A stretch of DNA of 64,000 nucleotides from Erythroxylum novogranatense (GCA_029891385.1 CM057232.1:61999824-62063823), one strand, 5' to 3'; positions 10,787 through 22,300 are shown, counted from the stretch's first letter. Numbers and translations are program-made. Notes: generated from the letters alone by a model not told the origin.

Positions 10787-11575
10787 TCAACCGGACGGGG
10801 CGGTTTCCTCTCCTAGCCCGCTAATTCGCGGTGGGGGATTAATAAGGAAAGAATTGGCCCAGACTCCCCCGAAGTACCCCTGAACGAGTCGAGTAAAGTC
10901 GTATCTGTCGAGCTCTTTTATACGACCGACCACCTCCCACTCCTCTCTACTAAGAGACACGGTCGACACGTCATTTCACTGCTCAGTTAAAGGATACCTC
11001 CACGGTCGAGACTCGAAGGAGGACCCTGGGGGCTTCACAAAGAAGTACTTCGTACGCCAAGAAGTGACTTTTGCGGGAGTCCCATCCGGGCGATATCGGG
11101 CATCCCTATACTGAAAATGAGGAATCCCAGCCCTAATCATTGAGCTCTGACCCATTCTTAAAAAGTGGCGGAGGATGCCAACTGAAGGAGGGCAGCCGAA
11201 CTGATGGCATAGCAAAGCCAAACCATTAATAAACCTCCAGCCATTCGGAAGGATTTGACTCGACATCAGCTGATAGGCGGCACACACCTCGTCGATAATC
11301 GGGGCGTATGGAAGCCTCATGCCGCCAACCGAGAAAAAGATCTCAGAAACAGCAAAATACCCACTCAGATTGCTGAAGATTCGTTCGTTACCGATAGCCA
11401 GCCTAGGCCCCCGGGACGTAGGAATGTTACACCTAATGATCAGCCGCTGCAACTCTCCCAACCCCATCTTCGATTCACCTCTCGGCACCATCTCCACAAC
11501 CAACCCGTCTTTTCTTTCTTTCGTCGACACTTCCTCAATACCTCCTACCATACTTCTAGAACTACCCGTTGACAT
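10787..11575 (-). pseudogene. Element G antisense ORF, N-terminal part (Transposase_28-like)
   Basis: The frame opens with MSTGSSRSMVGGIEEVS at 11575. It then has RLAIGNERIFSNLSGYF, LRHFLRMGQSSMIRAG and SWRTKYFFVKPP, a layout typical of the plant domain called putative gypsy type transposon (PF04195), found in antisense genes of Tat retroelements. A TGA at about 10976 interrupts it; the same frame goes on with VSLSREEWEVVGRIKELDRY to about 10790. A short intron (roughly 10712-10786) seems to join it to the coiled-coil part. So one spliced antisense gene of about 2.2 kb is likely, now with two stops. It is not a transposase in the enzymatic sense despite the family name. Confidence 0.65.
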
Positions 11576-12436
11576 GCTTACCGAGAAAAAGATTTTTGGA
11601 AATGAAAGCTTTAGAAGAGGGAATGAAGAAAAAGGACGTACCTATTTAGATATTGGAAATGGGGAAATCGAACAACGGTCGAATGAAATTTCTAGGAACT
11701 GGGAGCAAGAACGAACGAACAAAAACAGAAGAGTAGACAAGAAGGAAACAAGCGTGAAGAAAACCAAACAGTTCGTCGATCCTGAGCATTTATAAGGGAA
11801 CACTTGGACGAGCCATCCAATCGAAGTACGACGCGTGGAGAAAATCCGAGCTATGCTTGGACACGCAGCATGATCCGAGCCGAAGAAACTAGGGCTGTTC
11901 AAAAATCGGAGCGGCACGACGGTTGAAAGGATAAATGGGACAGCTGCACAACGGTTACAAGGATGATATGCTTCAGATTCTGAAAAGCTGCCAAAGGGCA
12001 CGCGCCGTCAAACAATAAATGCTCCAAGTACCACCACGCGCTTGCTAATGATGACTTCCCGACCTACGTAGGCGCGGGCTATCGTGCAAGGTACGCCAAT
12101 GCCGACCGACTAGGGACAATTAGCCGGCCAATCCCAATGCGAGCAGTCACGTACTGCCCATCAACATTCGACCGATCAGGCCTACCCCGAGCTATCTTAT
12201 TGACGAGCTATAAGACTGCAGACGGACTACATCTCAATATCCGATCGATCGGATCAAGTACGAGCTGTCCCATGACTGAGCTACAACAACAATGCCCGAC
12301 CGATCGACTACTTCATGAGCTGACCTACAGACGAGCTACATCTCAATGCTTAACCGATCGCCCCAATCACGAGTCGCCCTACGTACGAGCTACAAAACTT
12401 CTACATACTCCTTCGACCCTTCTCTTCGCTCAGACT
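11576..12436. other. Element G region between antisense gene and polypurine tract
   Basis: No gene is seen. This should contain the promoter of the antisense gene, which starts at 11575. From about 12100 to 12420 short degenerate words recur (GACGAGCTA, CGACCGATCG, TACATCTCAAT), suggesting an old decayed tandem array unlike the one at 8691. Confidence 0.4.
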
Positions 12437-12898
12437 CGAGGAGTAGGGGGCTTATGGTCGGGTCGACGATGTTGGACCCGGACTCAGTCAAAACTACCCG
12501 TGGGTCGATCGGGCCATTCTTCAAAGATCAATCTCCTATCTAATTACCATGCCAAGCCCAAGCTCGATCCACGCTCTCCACAGCCCTTTAGCATGAGAAA
12601 ACCTTCCATGCAGAGGTAGAAGTCTACGTAAAGACCTAAACCTAGCTACAAAATCATATATAAGGTATAATTTTCCCATAACAAAGGTACGCACAATCAA
12701 AAACCTAGTTCTCTGGCTTTTACAGCAATCCCACCTTCACCAAAAACTGACTTGAGCGTCGGAGGGGCTAATCGGGACACAACCCCCGACGTGCTTTCCT
12801 TGTTTTGCAGGTATCATCATGTCGGATTCATCACAGAGAGCAGTCAACCTATAGATCCGAACGGCAACGTACAGTTTAGCCAAAATCCTGCCGAACCA
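12437..12898 (+). repeat. Element G polypurine tract and 3' LTR
   Basis: The purine-rich word GAGGAGTAGGGGGC (about 12438-12451) primes plus-strand DNA. It is followed by the 444-bp 3' LTR from TGGTCGGGTC at 12455 to GAACCA at 12898. The TSD ACCTT follows at 12899-12903 and the host copia integrase frame resumes at once with ATTGATGAC. Confidence 0.85.
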
Positions 12899-13250
12899 AC
12901 CTTTATTGATGACTTCTCACGATATGGATATGTTTATCTGCTACATGAGAAGTCTCAGTCTGTGGACATCCTAGAGGTGTTCATTACTGAGATAGAAAGG
13001 CAGTTAGATAGAAAAGTAAAGATAGTGAGGTCTGATAGAGGTGGTGAATATTACGAAAATTTTGATGAAAGTGGACAATGTCCAGGTCCATTTGTAAAGT
13101 TTCTTGCTAGTTGAGGCATATGTGCACAATACACAATGCCTAGTACACCACAACAAAATGGTGTAGCTGAAAGGCGGAATCGTACTCTTATGGAAATGGT
13201 TAGGAGTATGTTAAGTAATAGTACTATACCTTTATCATCAGGATGCATGC
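12899..13250 (+). pseudogene. Element A integrase core, continued after element G
   Basis: Directly after G the frame reads FIDDFSRYGYVYLLHEKSQS, then DRKVKIVRSDRGGEYYENF with the second catalytic Asp. A TGA at 13112 follows. The same frame then reads MPSTPQQNGVAERRNRTLME with the catalytic Glu. All three acidic residues of the integrase core are therefore still encoded, on two sides of the insertion. A frame change near 13245 leads into the next piece. Confidence 0.75.
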
Positions 13251-13251
13251 A

Positions 13252-14277
13252 TTAAAGACCGCTATGATCGCTAAATAGATTCCTAGTAAGGCGCTTCCTA
13301 AGACACCTTATGAACTGTGGACGGGAAGGAAACCTAGTTTACGACACCTCCACGTTTGGGGTTGTCCGGCAGAAGTAATGCTGTATAATCCACATGAAAA
13401 GAAGCTCAATGCAAGAACCGTTAGTGGTTATTTCATTGGCTATCCTAAAAAGTCAAAGGGGTATAGATTTTATTGTCCTAACCATAGTACGAGAATAGTT
13501 GAGTCTGGTAATGCTCGGTTGATTGAGAATGGTCAAATCAGTGGGAGTGGAGAAACACGAAAAGTGGATATTCACGAGAATAAAGTAGAAACTACTCAAA
13601 GTCAAGTAGAATCTGCTACATCAGACGTGATTCCACCAGTTGTTATTCCTCTTGTTGCATCACGAACACGCAACATACCGGAACAACAAATTAATGTTCC
13701 AATTCTACAAATTGAACATATTAATGATGAACCAGCTAATAATGACCAAGTTACAAGTGATCAAGTAATGTCACAAGATATAGCATTACGAAGGTCTGTA
13801 AGGCAAAGAAGACCAGCTATCTCAAGTGACTACGAAATTTACTCACTTGAACATGAATGTGACTTGAGCATTGATAAAGATCCAGGCTCGTTCAAACAAG
13901 CCATGGAATGTAACAATTCTGAAAGATGGTTCAATGCTATGAAAGAAGAGTTGAAATCAATGGATGACAACAATGTCTGGGAATTAACTAAGTTGCCAGA
14001 AGGTGCAAAGCAAGTGGGTTGTAAATGGGTCTTTAAGACCAAACGAGACTCACAAGGCAACATTGAAAGATATAAAGCCAGACTTGTTGCCAAATGTTAC
14101 ACTCAGAAGGATGGTATTGACTACAAAGAGACCTTCTCTCCAGTTTCACTTGTTATGGCACTGGTAGCTCATTATGATTTAGAGCTTCACCAAATGGACG
14201 TAAAGACCGCCTTTCTTAATGGTGACTTGGAAGAAGAAGTATATATGGACCAACCGGAAGGTTTTGCGATCACATGA
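13252..14277 (+). pseudogene. Element A integrase C-part, linker and start of RT
   Basis: The frame reads ALKTAM, a TAG, then [20 protein letters not shown] and [20 protein letters not shown], the copia integrase C-terminal part. A hydrophilic linker rich in Asn, Gln and Ser follows. The RT domain starts at about 13960 ([20 protein letters not shown]) and continues through [20 protein letters not shown], then [24 protein letters not shown] at 14275-14277 in EGFAIT-stop-KERL interrupts it without changing the frame. Confidence 0.8.
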
Positions 14278-15436
14278 AAGGAACGATTAGTGTGTAAATT
14301 AAGGAAGTCAATATATGGACTGAAACAAGCTTTCCGACAATGGTATCTTAAGTTTAATGATATCATTACGTCTTATGGTTTTGTAGAAAACACCGTTGAT
14401 CGGTGTATCTACATGAAGGTGAGTGGGAGCAAGTTCATAATATTAGTTCTATATGTTGATGATATTCTTCTTGCTGCGAATAATGTTGTTTTGTTATATG
14501 ATGTAAAGAATTTTCTTTCTAATAATTTCAAAATGAAAGATATGGATGAGGCATCCTATATGATAGGAATAGAAATATTCCGGGATAGATCACAAGGATT
14601 GTTAAGATTGTCTAAGAAAGGATATATCGAGAAAATATTAGAAAGATTTCAAATGGACAAATGCTCCGCAGGGATAGTTCCAATTCAGAAAGGGGACAAA
14701 TTTAGTTTAATGCAATGTCCACGAAATTATTTGGAACGTAAGAACACGGAGTCTATTCCTTATGCGTCAGTTGTTAGGAGCTTAATGTATGCTCAAACAT
14801 GCACTAGGTCAGATATCAGTTTTGCTGTTGGAATGCTAGGACGATATCAAAGTAATCCTGGACTTGACCACTGGAAAACTGCAAAGAAAGTCCTTAGGTA
14901 CTTACAAGGCACCAAGGACTATATGCTTACATATAGAAAATCAACTCATCTTGAAGTGATAGTTTACTCGGATTCAGACTATGCCGGTTGTATAGACTCA
15001 CGAAAATCTACATTCAGCTACATGTTCCTATTAGCTAGAGGAGCAGTTTCATGGAAAAGTGGAAAGCAGTCCGTCATTGCTACTTCCACTATGGAGGCAG
15101 AATTTGTAGCGTGCTTTAAGGTTACAGTTCATGGATTGTGGATGCAGAACTTTATCTTAGGTCTTGGTCTTGTCGACAGTATTGCCAGACCGTTAAGAAT
15201 TTATTGTGACAATTCCGCAGCCGTATTCTTCTCTAAGAATGACAAATATTCCAAGGGTGCGAAACACATGGATTTGAAATATTTTTTCTGTAAAAGAAGA
15301 AGTGCAAAAACATAAAGTGTCAATTGAGCATATTGGTACCGATTTCATGATAGCGGATTCGTTAACGAAAGGCTTACCGCCTAAAACATTTATTGGTCAT
15401 GTTGAACGTATGGGCCTTATAGATAAGTCCTTGTTA
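14278..15436 (+). pseudogene. Element A reverse transcriptase palm and RNase H
   Basis: RT continues with CKLRKSIYGLKQAFRQWYLK and the catalytic YVDD at 14452-14463. RNase H shows VYSDSDYAGCIDSRKSTFSY, SGKQSVIATSTMEAEFVA and IYCDNSAAVFFSKN. One extra T in the T-run near 15285 shifts the frame just before the end; the homologous copy at 16960 lacks it and reads through to a normal C-terminus ending KSLLV. The catalytic residues look intact, yet the protein cannot be made whole because of the upstream stops. Confidence 0.8.
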
Positions 15437-15778
15437 GTATAGTATTCAGACATGTATATATACATATCATTGTCTTGCTCGAATTGTTATGACACTTATG
15501 AATTCAATTACAGTCTTATGTTTTTGTACACTTATCGGTTATCTACATTTGTTGTATACAATAATTATTATTTGTAAGATAACAATTACCGAATTACCCA
15601 CTTAAAGTTTGATGAGTTGAGTTGATTCTGTGATACATGGAAGGAATCAGTTATATAACTCAGGATCGCCATGATCCCATCAGCTTAATTCAATTAAGGG
15701 TGACTTGATCGATTCCATGTATTGTGTGTACTTAAAGTTGTTGGATCACCAAGTCGTAACATGAGCCAAGTGGGAGAA

Positions 15779-16176
15779 TGCTAGATAATTTTATGTCCCA
15801 TGTAATTTATTGCATTGAGTCCTATGAAACGCACCCAAGATAATGGTTATTGGGTATTACCGACTGGGTCTCAATTAGGTCACAGACCCTTTTCCTCTCT
15901 CTTCTACTTACCAAAGAACATGTCCATTGGAGATGCTATAGAAGTTGAAATAACTTATTTCATCATAACGATTTTGAAATCATTCTGAACCATTGAGAAA
16001 AACTCTAACGAAAGAAGACGAGAGGAAATAAAACGCATTCAAGCAAATCGACATCTCACAATAATCGATATGGATACGAGTACGCAAAATAATTGTCGAT
16101 CCTATTATAGTTTTACATTAGTCACTTCTGTAATTTTCTGATCTTCTAGGTCCTCCCCCCCCCCCTCCCCCCAACA
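15779..16176 (+). repeat. Element A middle LTR (most complete copy)
   Basis: A purine tract (GTGGGAGAA, 15769-15777) precedes TGCTAGATAATTTTATG. The repeat ends in a C-rich run and CCAACA at 16176, giving 398 bp with TG...CA ends. It is the only one of the three LTRs with a full right end. Immediately after it the text is that of the RT gene at 14467, so it acts as 3' LTR of the first unit and 5' LTR of a truncated second unit. Confidence 0.75.
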
Positions 16177-17486
16177 CTTCTTGCTGCGAATAATGTTGTT
16201 TTGTTATATGATGTAAAGAATTTTCTTTCTAATAATTTCGAAATGAAAGATATGGATGAGGCATCCTATATGATAGGAATAGAAATATTCCGGGATAGAT
16301 CACAAGGATTGTTAAGATTGTCTCAGAAAAGATATATCGAGAAAATATTAGAAAGATTTCAAATGGACAAATGCTCCGCAGGGATAGTTCCAATTCAGAA
16401 ATGGGACAAATTTAGTTTAATGCAATGTCCACGAAATTATTTGGAACGTAAGAACACGGAGTCTATTCCTTATGCGTCAGTTGTTAGGAGCTTAATGTAT
16501 GCTCAAACATGCACTAGGTCAGATATCAGTTTTGCTGTTGGAATGCTAGGATGATATCAAAGTAATCCTGGAATAGACCACTGGAAAGCTGCAAACAAAG
16601 TCCTTAGGTACTTACAAGGCACCAAGGACTATATGCTTACATATAGAAAATCAACTCATCTTGAAGTGATAGCTTACTCGGATTCAGACTATGCCGGTTG
16701 TATAGACTCACGAAAATCTACATTCTTTCACATGTTCCTATTAATGGAGGAGCGCTTTCATGAAAAAGTGGAAAGCGATCAAGTCATTGCTACTTCCACT
16801 ATGGAGGCGAATTTGTAGCATGCTTTGAGGCTACAGATTCATGGATCAGGATGCGAACTTTATCTTAGGTCTTGGTCTTGTCGACAGTATTGCCAGACCA
16901 TTAAGAATTTATTGTGACAATTTCGCAGCCGTATTCTTCTCTAAGAATGACAAATATTCTAAGGGTGCGAAACACATGGACTTGAAATATTTTTCTGTAA
17001 AAGAAGAAGTGCAAAAACATAAAGTGTCAATTGAGCATATTGGTACCGATTTCATGATAGCGGATTCGTTAACGAAAGGCTTACTTCCCAAAACATTTAT
17101 TGGTCATGTTGAACGTATGGGCCTTATAAATAAGTCCTTGTTAGTATAGCATTCAGACATGTATATATACATATCATTGTCTTGCTCGAATTGTTACGAC
17201 ACTTATGAATTCAATTATAGTCTTATGTTTTTGCACACTTATCGGTTATCTACATTTGTTGTATACAATAATTATTATTTATAAGATAACAATTACCGAA
17301 TTACCCACTTAAAGTTTGATGAGTTGAGTTGATTCTGTGATACATGGAAGGAATCAGGTTATATAACTTGTGACTGTCATGATCCCATCAGCTTAATTCA
17401 ATTAAGAGTGACTTGATCGATTCCATGTATTGTGTGTACTTAAAGTTGTTGGATCACCAAGTCGTAACATGAGCCAAGTGGGAGAA
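16177..17486 (+). pseudogene. Element A second, truncated RT/RNase H copy
   Basis: The segment repeats 14467-15778 nearly base for base, starting CTTCTTGCTGCGAATAATG. It begins four bases after the YVDD codons, so the RT active site is not duplicated. It covers the RT end and RNase H and the C-terminal frame (to a TAG at 17147). A TGA at 16552 and small indels near 16745-16860 break it. It has no primer site, gag, protease or integrase. Confidence 0.85.
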
Positions 17487-17820
17487 TGTTAGATAATTTT
17501 ATGTCCAATGTAATTTATTGTATTGAGTCCTATGAAACGCACCTAAGATAATGGTTATTGGGTATTACCGATTGGGTCTCAATTAGGTTACAGACCCTTT
17601 TCCTCTCTCTTCTACTTACCAAAGGACATGTCAATTGGAGATGTTATAGAAGTTTAAATAACTTATTTCATCATAACGATTCTGAAATCATTCTGAACCA
17701 TTGAGGAAAACTCTAACGAAAGAAGACGAGAGGAAATAAAACGCATTCAAGCAAATCGACATCTCACAATAATCGATATGGATACGAGTATGCAAAATAA
17801 TTGTCGATCCTATTATATAG
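17487..17820 (+). repeat. Element A right LTR, 3' truncated
   Basis: It begins TGTTAGATAATTTTATG after the same purine tract and matches the middle LTR to CGATCCTATTATA. Then the sequence changes to a T-run and GGGTTTGGGACAAAC. The final 80 bp or so of the LTR are missing, so the element ends by truncation, not by a clean insertion boundary. Confidence 0.75.
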
Positions 17821-18512
17821 TTTTTTTTTTTGGGTTTGGGACAAACTTATAAGGGCAATAGGCAGCTCAATCAACAGGGTATGAATTGTACGTTAGTACG
17901 GGAAGAACAGCTAATTTGCTTCGGAGAACAATGCCTGAGGACACAAAGTTGGAAGAGCAACAAATTTTCTTACAAACGAGGCTATTCTTCTTAAAGTGTG
18001 GCCAAGCAGCTAATTTGAAAATTTCTTTCGTCAAATCGGAAAGTTGGAAAGTTGTACCATGATAAGAATAGAAGATTCTACCATAGGAGACTTGATGTAG
18101 TTAATTGAGCAATTGATCACACTATGTTAAGCAACCGAATCTTCAACAGCGACTGGTGGCTAAAACAACTAAAGGCCTCAACTTGTGTACTTTCCTGCTG
18201 AGTAAGCCACAGGAATCGGTTTATGCTTCTCAGTGCCGTGAGGGGACCAGCTTATTATTACTTCACAAATAACAAATGGGCTCCACATGAACGAATGATA
18301 AGATCAAGACTTTTGCAGGCAGTGGCTTCGAGTGAACATTTCAACAAGGCTAGGACTTACATAGTTGTTTTACTTTTGGTGGGACACGCAATTATGAAGG
18401 AAAGCCACTTCTAGTGCGTCTGAAGCCCAGAACGTATCAGCAATTATCTTATAGACAACCTCGAGTAAGTGACCATAATCAGAAATTGAATTTAAAGAAA
18501 AACTTTCATGAT
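17821..18512. other. Unassigned DNA between copia A and the Harbinger pair
   Basis: The strip starts with a T-run. Short open frames occur, the longest 18223-18414 (+, 63 codons, with RMIRSRLLQAVASSEHFNKA), but I cannot tie any to a known family, and no splice structure is obvious. It may be a fragment of an old element or gene; I assign no function. Confidence 0.3.
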
Positions 18513-20529
18513 GGTTTGTTTTCGTTTTTTTTTTTTAATTTTTTGTTGTAGTTTTTGTAAATTTAGAAACAACTCCTAAAATCGTGTTGGTTAAATACAT
18601 TTGCATATTTCTTTTTTAAAAAATAAAAATGATAATTATTTTACAAAATCGTAAAAATAATATTTTTGTAATTTTTGAAAACAAGTTTTCATCTATTTTG
18701 AAACCTTTTTTTTTCACAAAACATTCTCTCCTTTACACCGGTGAGTTTGTCTTCTGATTCTTTATCTTCACCCAATTTCTCTAGGTTTGTTTTCTTCTGC
18801 GATATGAATCAACATAGAATTATAAAAAGGAAGAGAGATATGAAGAAAATAACAGTAGTCATACTAAAAGCAACATGTAAAACTTCTGCTTTAAACATAA
18901 ACTTCTGTATTTTTTGTGATGATAAAGAAGAGATACACTCTCGCTCTTCCTCTGAATAATTTTCGTGCTCTTCCTCTGAATAATTTTCGTGCAAAGTGTT
19001 ACATGTGTTACTTTTTGCTTCACCTCCTGCTAAACATAACGAAACTTCATTTTTTTTTGCGATAAACCGGTTCTTATAAAGAACCAACACAGAGCAATCG
19101 TGAAATAACATTATAGCTATTTTCTTGATCCTTGCGTCGTTTAAAGCACAGACAACTATAGTTGTTTTCTTCTTTCTCACGGCTTCGTAGTTATTTTTAT
19201 TCTTGAAATTTACATCGTTCTTTGCATAGAGTGGATGGAGCACATGACTTTATAATTATTATTGTCTTCACATCATTTAATGTGGTGTGGAGGCATTTAA
19301 TGGAGGCTTTATCCTTATAAAGACATTCTTATCTTCACGTATTTGTTGTGAAGCCTTATTTTCTTCTCAACTTCACATCTCTTTGATGTAACATAGCGCA
19401 GAGTACTATTCTTGTCTTCATGTCATTTAATGAGGCATGAGGAGGCATTTAATGGAGGCTTTATCCTGAAGGCATTCTTGTCTTCATAAGCCTCGTCTTC
19501 ACGAACTGAAAGACTAAATAGTTGTACGGTAGCTTATAAGCGTGGAGATATGAGAATTGAAACATAGAGTTGAATTTGATATATATGTAGCCATTGTCAT
19601 CATCTTTCGTTAAGTTATAACTAAACAAAAGTAGAAAAAGGTTCTCTTTCTGTCATATATTGTCTTCCTGTTGTTACAGAAGTGAGCTTACTCTGTCACA
19701 TGACTTTATTGTCTTCACGTAATAACTCTTATTAATGTAGAGAACGGATGTTTTTTCTAGTATGGAGTACAATGCATTGTCACATGTTTATTTTAAACTA
19801 TATTTAGCATTTAATACTTTGTAAATATTATTGTGATTGATGTCACTTATATATTATTACACCGTTATTGCTTGTTGTGTTATACACAACTATATTAGAA
19901 TATGTTGACAAAGCGATGAATTATTTAAAAATCGTGCTGAAAATAAAGAACAAATTAATCGAAGTGAAAATGACGATGCAAATTCTCAAGTGGAGTATAA
20001 TATCACTCCAGCACAACTTTAAGGTATGTCTTGGAAGCGAGATAAAATTGCTAGACAAATGTGGAGTGATTATATTATTTCTAATTGATTTATATTTCTT
20101 TTTGTAAATGATAGTAGTATTATATTTTCAAGAATTATAGTATGATGAACATATTTTTGATAATTATGATGGACATATTTTATTGATTAGAACGACTTAA
20201 TATAATTATTTTATTATATACAATTAATGTGTAATTTTAATAATATTTGATTTGGATATATTTAATTTTAGCTATAATGATCATTAATTAATTTAAAATA
20301 TAATCTATTATATTATAATTATTACACATAATAGTATAATTACAAAAATCGAAACATGATAATAAAACTAAACATGTTTTTTTTTTCAGTTTTTATTAGA
20401 AATCTCAACCAAACAGATTTTTATTATCAGTTTTTATATTACAAATCTAAAAAAAAAACAAGTTTTCGTTTTTAAGGAAAAAAAACAAAAAATGGAAACA
20501 AAAACTAAAAATAACATAAAAGCAGACCC
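18513..20529 (+). mobile_element. PIF/Harbinger deletion derivative, inverted relative to its neighbour
   Basis: Both ends match the ends of the element at 20537-24904 in reverse: the left end (GGTTTGTTTTCG then TTTTTTGTTG) matches that element's right end, and 20380-20529 matches its left end. Inside, 19775-19860 matches 23510-23580 reversed. Text at 19870-20090 matches the transposase C-terminus; on the + strand it reads ENDDANSQVEYNITPAQL, a stop, then GMSWKRDKIARQMW. So about 2.3 kb including ORF1 and most of the transposase is deleted, with the junction near 19865. TTA follows the right end (20530-20532); the left TSD is unclear. It is non-autonomous and needs transposase from a full copy. 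Confidence 0.75.
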
Positions 20530-20975
20530 TTAGTTAGGGGTCGTTTGGTTCCACTTCTGTTTTTCTATTATTGTTTTTGATTTTGTTTCTGCTTTTGGTT
20601 TCGCTTTTTCCTAAAAAGAAAACTTGTTTGGTTGAGATTTATAATATAAAAACTGAAAACAAAAATATATTTAGTTGAGATTTCTAATAAAAATTGAAAA
20701 CAAAAACATGTTTGGTTTTATTATTATGTTTCTATTTTTAATTATACTATTATGTGTAATAATTATAATATAATACATTATATTTTTAAATTATTTAATT
20801 ATCATTATAGCTAACATTAAGTATATGAAAATCAAATATTATTAAAATTACTCATTAATTACAAAATTAAATAAATTAGAAATTATATTAAGTCGTTTTA
20901 ATCAATAAAATGTGTCCATCATACTATAATTCTTGAAAAAATAATAGTACTATCATTTACAAAAAGAAACATAAA

Positions 20976-22300
20976 TCAATTAGAAATAATATAATCATCC
21001 CACATTTGTCTAGCAATTTCATCTCGTTTCCAAGACATACCTCGAAGTTGTGCTGGAGTGATACTATACTCTACTTGAGAACTTGCATCTTCATTTTCAC
21101 TTCCGCTAATTTGTTCTTCATTTGCAGCACAACTTTCAAATAATTTATTGCTTTTTCCACACATTCTAATATATATACGTATAACACAATAAAAAATAAT
21201 GATGTATTTTTGTTTTTTCATATCATAACTCGGCATGTTTTTAAGTATAAAGAATCTTGCTTTTAAAATGTCAAAATATCTTTCAATAATATTTCTTAAT
21301 GAAGAATTCCTGTAGTTAAACAATTCCTGTGGACCTTGAGATCTTCCTTTGCCTCTATTATCTCGTAAACGATATCTTTCACCTCAATATGGTGAAAGAA
21401 ATCCAAGCATATTAGTGTAGCTCAAGTCAACTAAAGAGTACTTACATAATATAGAAAGAACATAATATTAACAAAAAGATATTAAAAATGAATCATAACC
21501 ACTATGTTTATTTAAAATAATATAATGCCTTGTGGAGGCATAGGAAATTGATTCGCTGGATTTGTCACTATTTCCAAAAGAACTCGAGAGTCATTTGCAG
21601 TACCTTCCTATCCAGCCATTATATATGTAAAACATATGTCAAATGAGCAACAACACATAATATTTTAGGTTGAATTAATTCTTTTGTCCCTGTATGGTAT
21701 TTGTTCATCGGTCGAAACATGTACATCAATATGTGTACCATCTATTACTCCTATATAATCCTAAAAATTAAAAATATATTAAAATAAAATTTAATGATAA
21801 GGACATAATTAAAATAGTAATTAAATATATGGATGTACCTGAAAATATGGAAAGAATTTTGAATTATGTTGAATTTTAGGAGGTATATCAGTAAAAGATG
21901 GTGGAGTAATGACTTTTTTTGCAAAATGATTAACTGCATATAAGGCTTTTTGAAAGTACTTCGAATTGTCCAAGTCGAATGTTGAAAGCGCTCTGCATTG
22001 ACTCTAATTATCTCACTCTACCCTATAATCATCAAGAAAATTGCTACTTGTTCCTCCATAGTCAAATGATTTGTTGCCTTTAAGCCTCCTAAACTTTTTA
22101 ACTCATCACATAAGCTCAAGAAGATTATCTTTCTTATTCTTAAGTTTTCATAAATCATTGTAGGATTTCCATTCAAAAGTTCTAATATCCAATCATCACC
22201 TAGTAGAGCAGAAGTTCTACATGGTTTCTTTTGTAAATGAAAATATTTGTTCTCTCCCGCAGCTATAGAAATAATGATTACCTTCTTCAATTCATCATCA
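20976..22300 (-). pseudogene. Harbinger DDE transposase (HARBI1-like), with two stops
   Basis: Reading on the minus strand, the N-part is PCRTSALLGDDWILELLNGN and HLTMEEQVAIFLMIIG (22250-22018). After a stop the same domain continues with TFKKALYAVNHFAKKVITPP to PYFQ. A clean phase-0 intron of 78 bp (21761-21838, GT...AG) leads to DYIGVIDGTHIDVH, holding the first catalytic Asp. The second Asp is in TANDSRVLLEI (about 21590), the Glu in SSLRNIIERYFDILKARF (about 21290). The C-terminus is QMWDDYIISN. Two further stops sit in STxNIMC (TAA) and AGxEGT (TAG), where CAA and TGG are expected. A stretch of the middle (21420-21530) is poorly conserved. The DDE triad survives but no full protein can be made. 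Confidence 0.75.

Larger units (their letters stand above)
5673..12898 (+). mobile_element. Element G: non-autonomous Tat-type Ty3/gypsy element
   Basis: Two LTRs of 439 and 444 bp begin TGGTCGGGTC and end GAACCA. They are flanked by the direct repeat ACCTT (5668-5672 and 12899-12903), which is also where the copia integrase frame is interrupted and resumes. Internal order is primer site, gag, protease, minisatellite, antisense gene, purine-rich tract. No reverse transcriptase, RNase H or integrase is found in the 7.2 kb. Gag style and the presence of an antisense ORF before the 3' LTR are hallmarks of the plant Tat lineage. It must have been moved by enzymes of a relative. The LTRs differ at a few percent of sites, so it is not recent. 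Confidence 0.85.
3124..17820 (+). mobile_element. Element A: Ty1/copia retrotransposon, decayed, tandem and nested
   Basis: Domain order on the + strand is gag, protease, integrase, reverse transcriptase, RNase H, which defines Ty1/copia. Three copies of one LTR are present, at 3124, 15779 and 17487, so the layout is LTR, internal, LTR, partial internal, LTR. The first LTR lacks its right half and the primer-binding site. The last LTR stops at a T-run near 17820 without its own end. The integrase is split by Tat-type element G with TSD ACCTT. Stops and frameshifts occur in every domain, so it is dead. No TSD for A itself can be assigned because the right end is lost. Confidence 0.85.

Noticed and set aside
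10307..11795. Plus-strand frames opposite the antisense gene of element G
   Set aside because: The minus-strand reading has the recognisable domain and coiled coil; the plus frames are Ser/Arg-rich shadows.
18809..19243. Minus-strand frame of 144 codons with a repeated ENYSEEE motif
   Set aside because: It lies in the non-coding arm of the Harbinger derivative; the repeat is a 24-bp DNA duplication and no domain is recognised.
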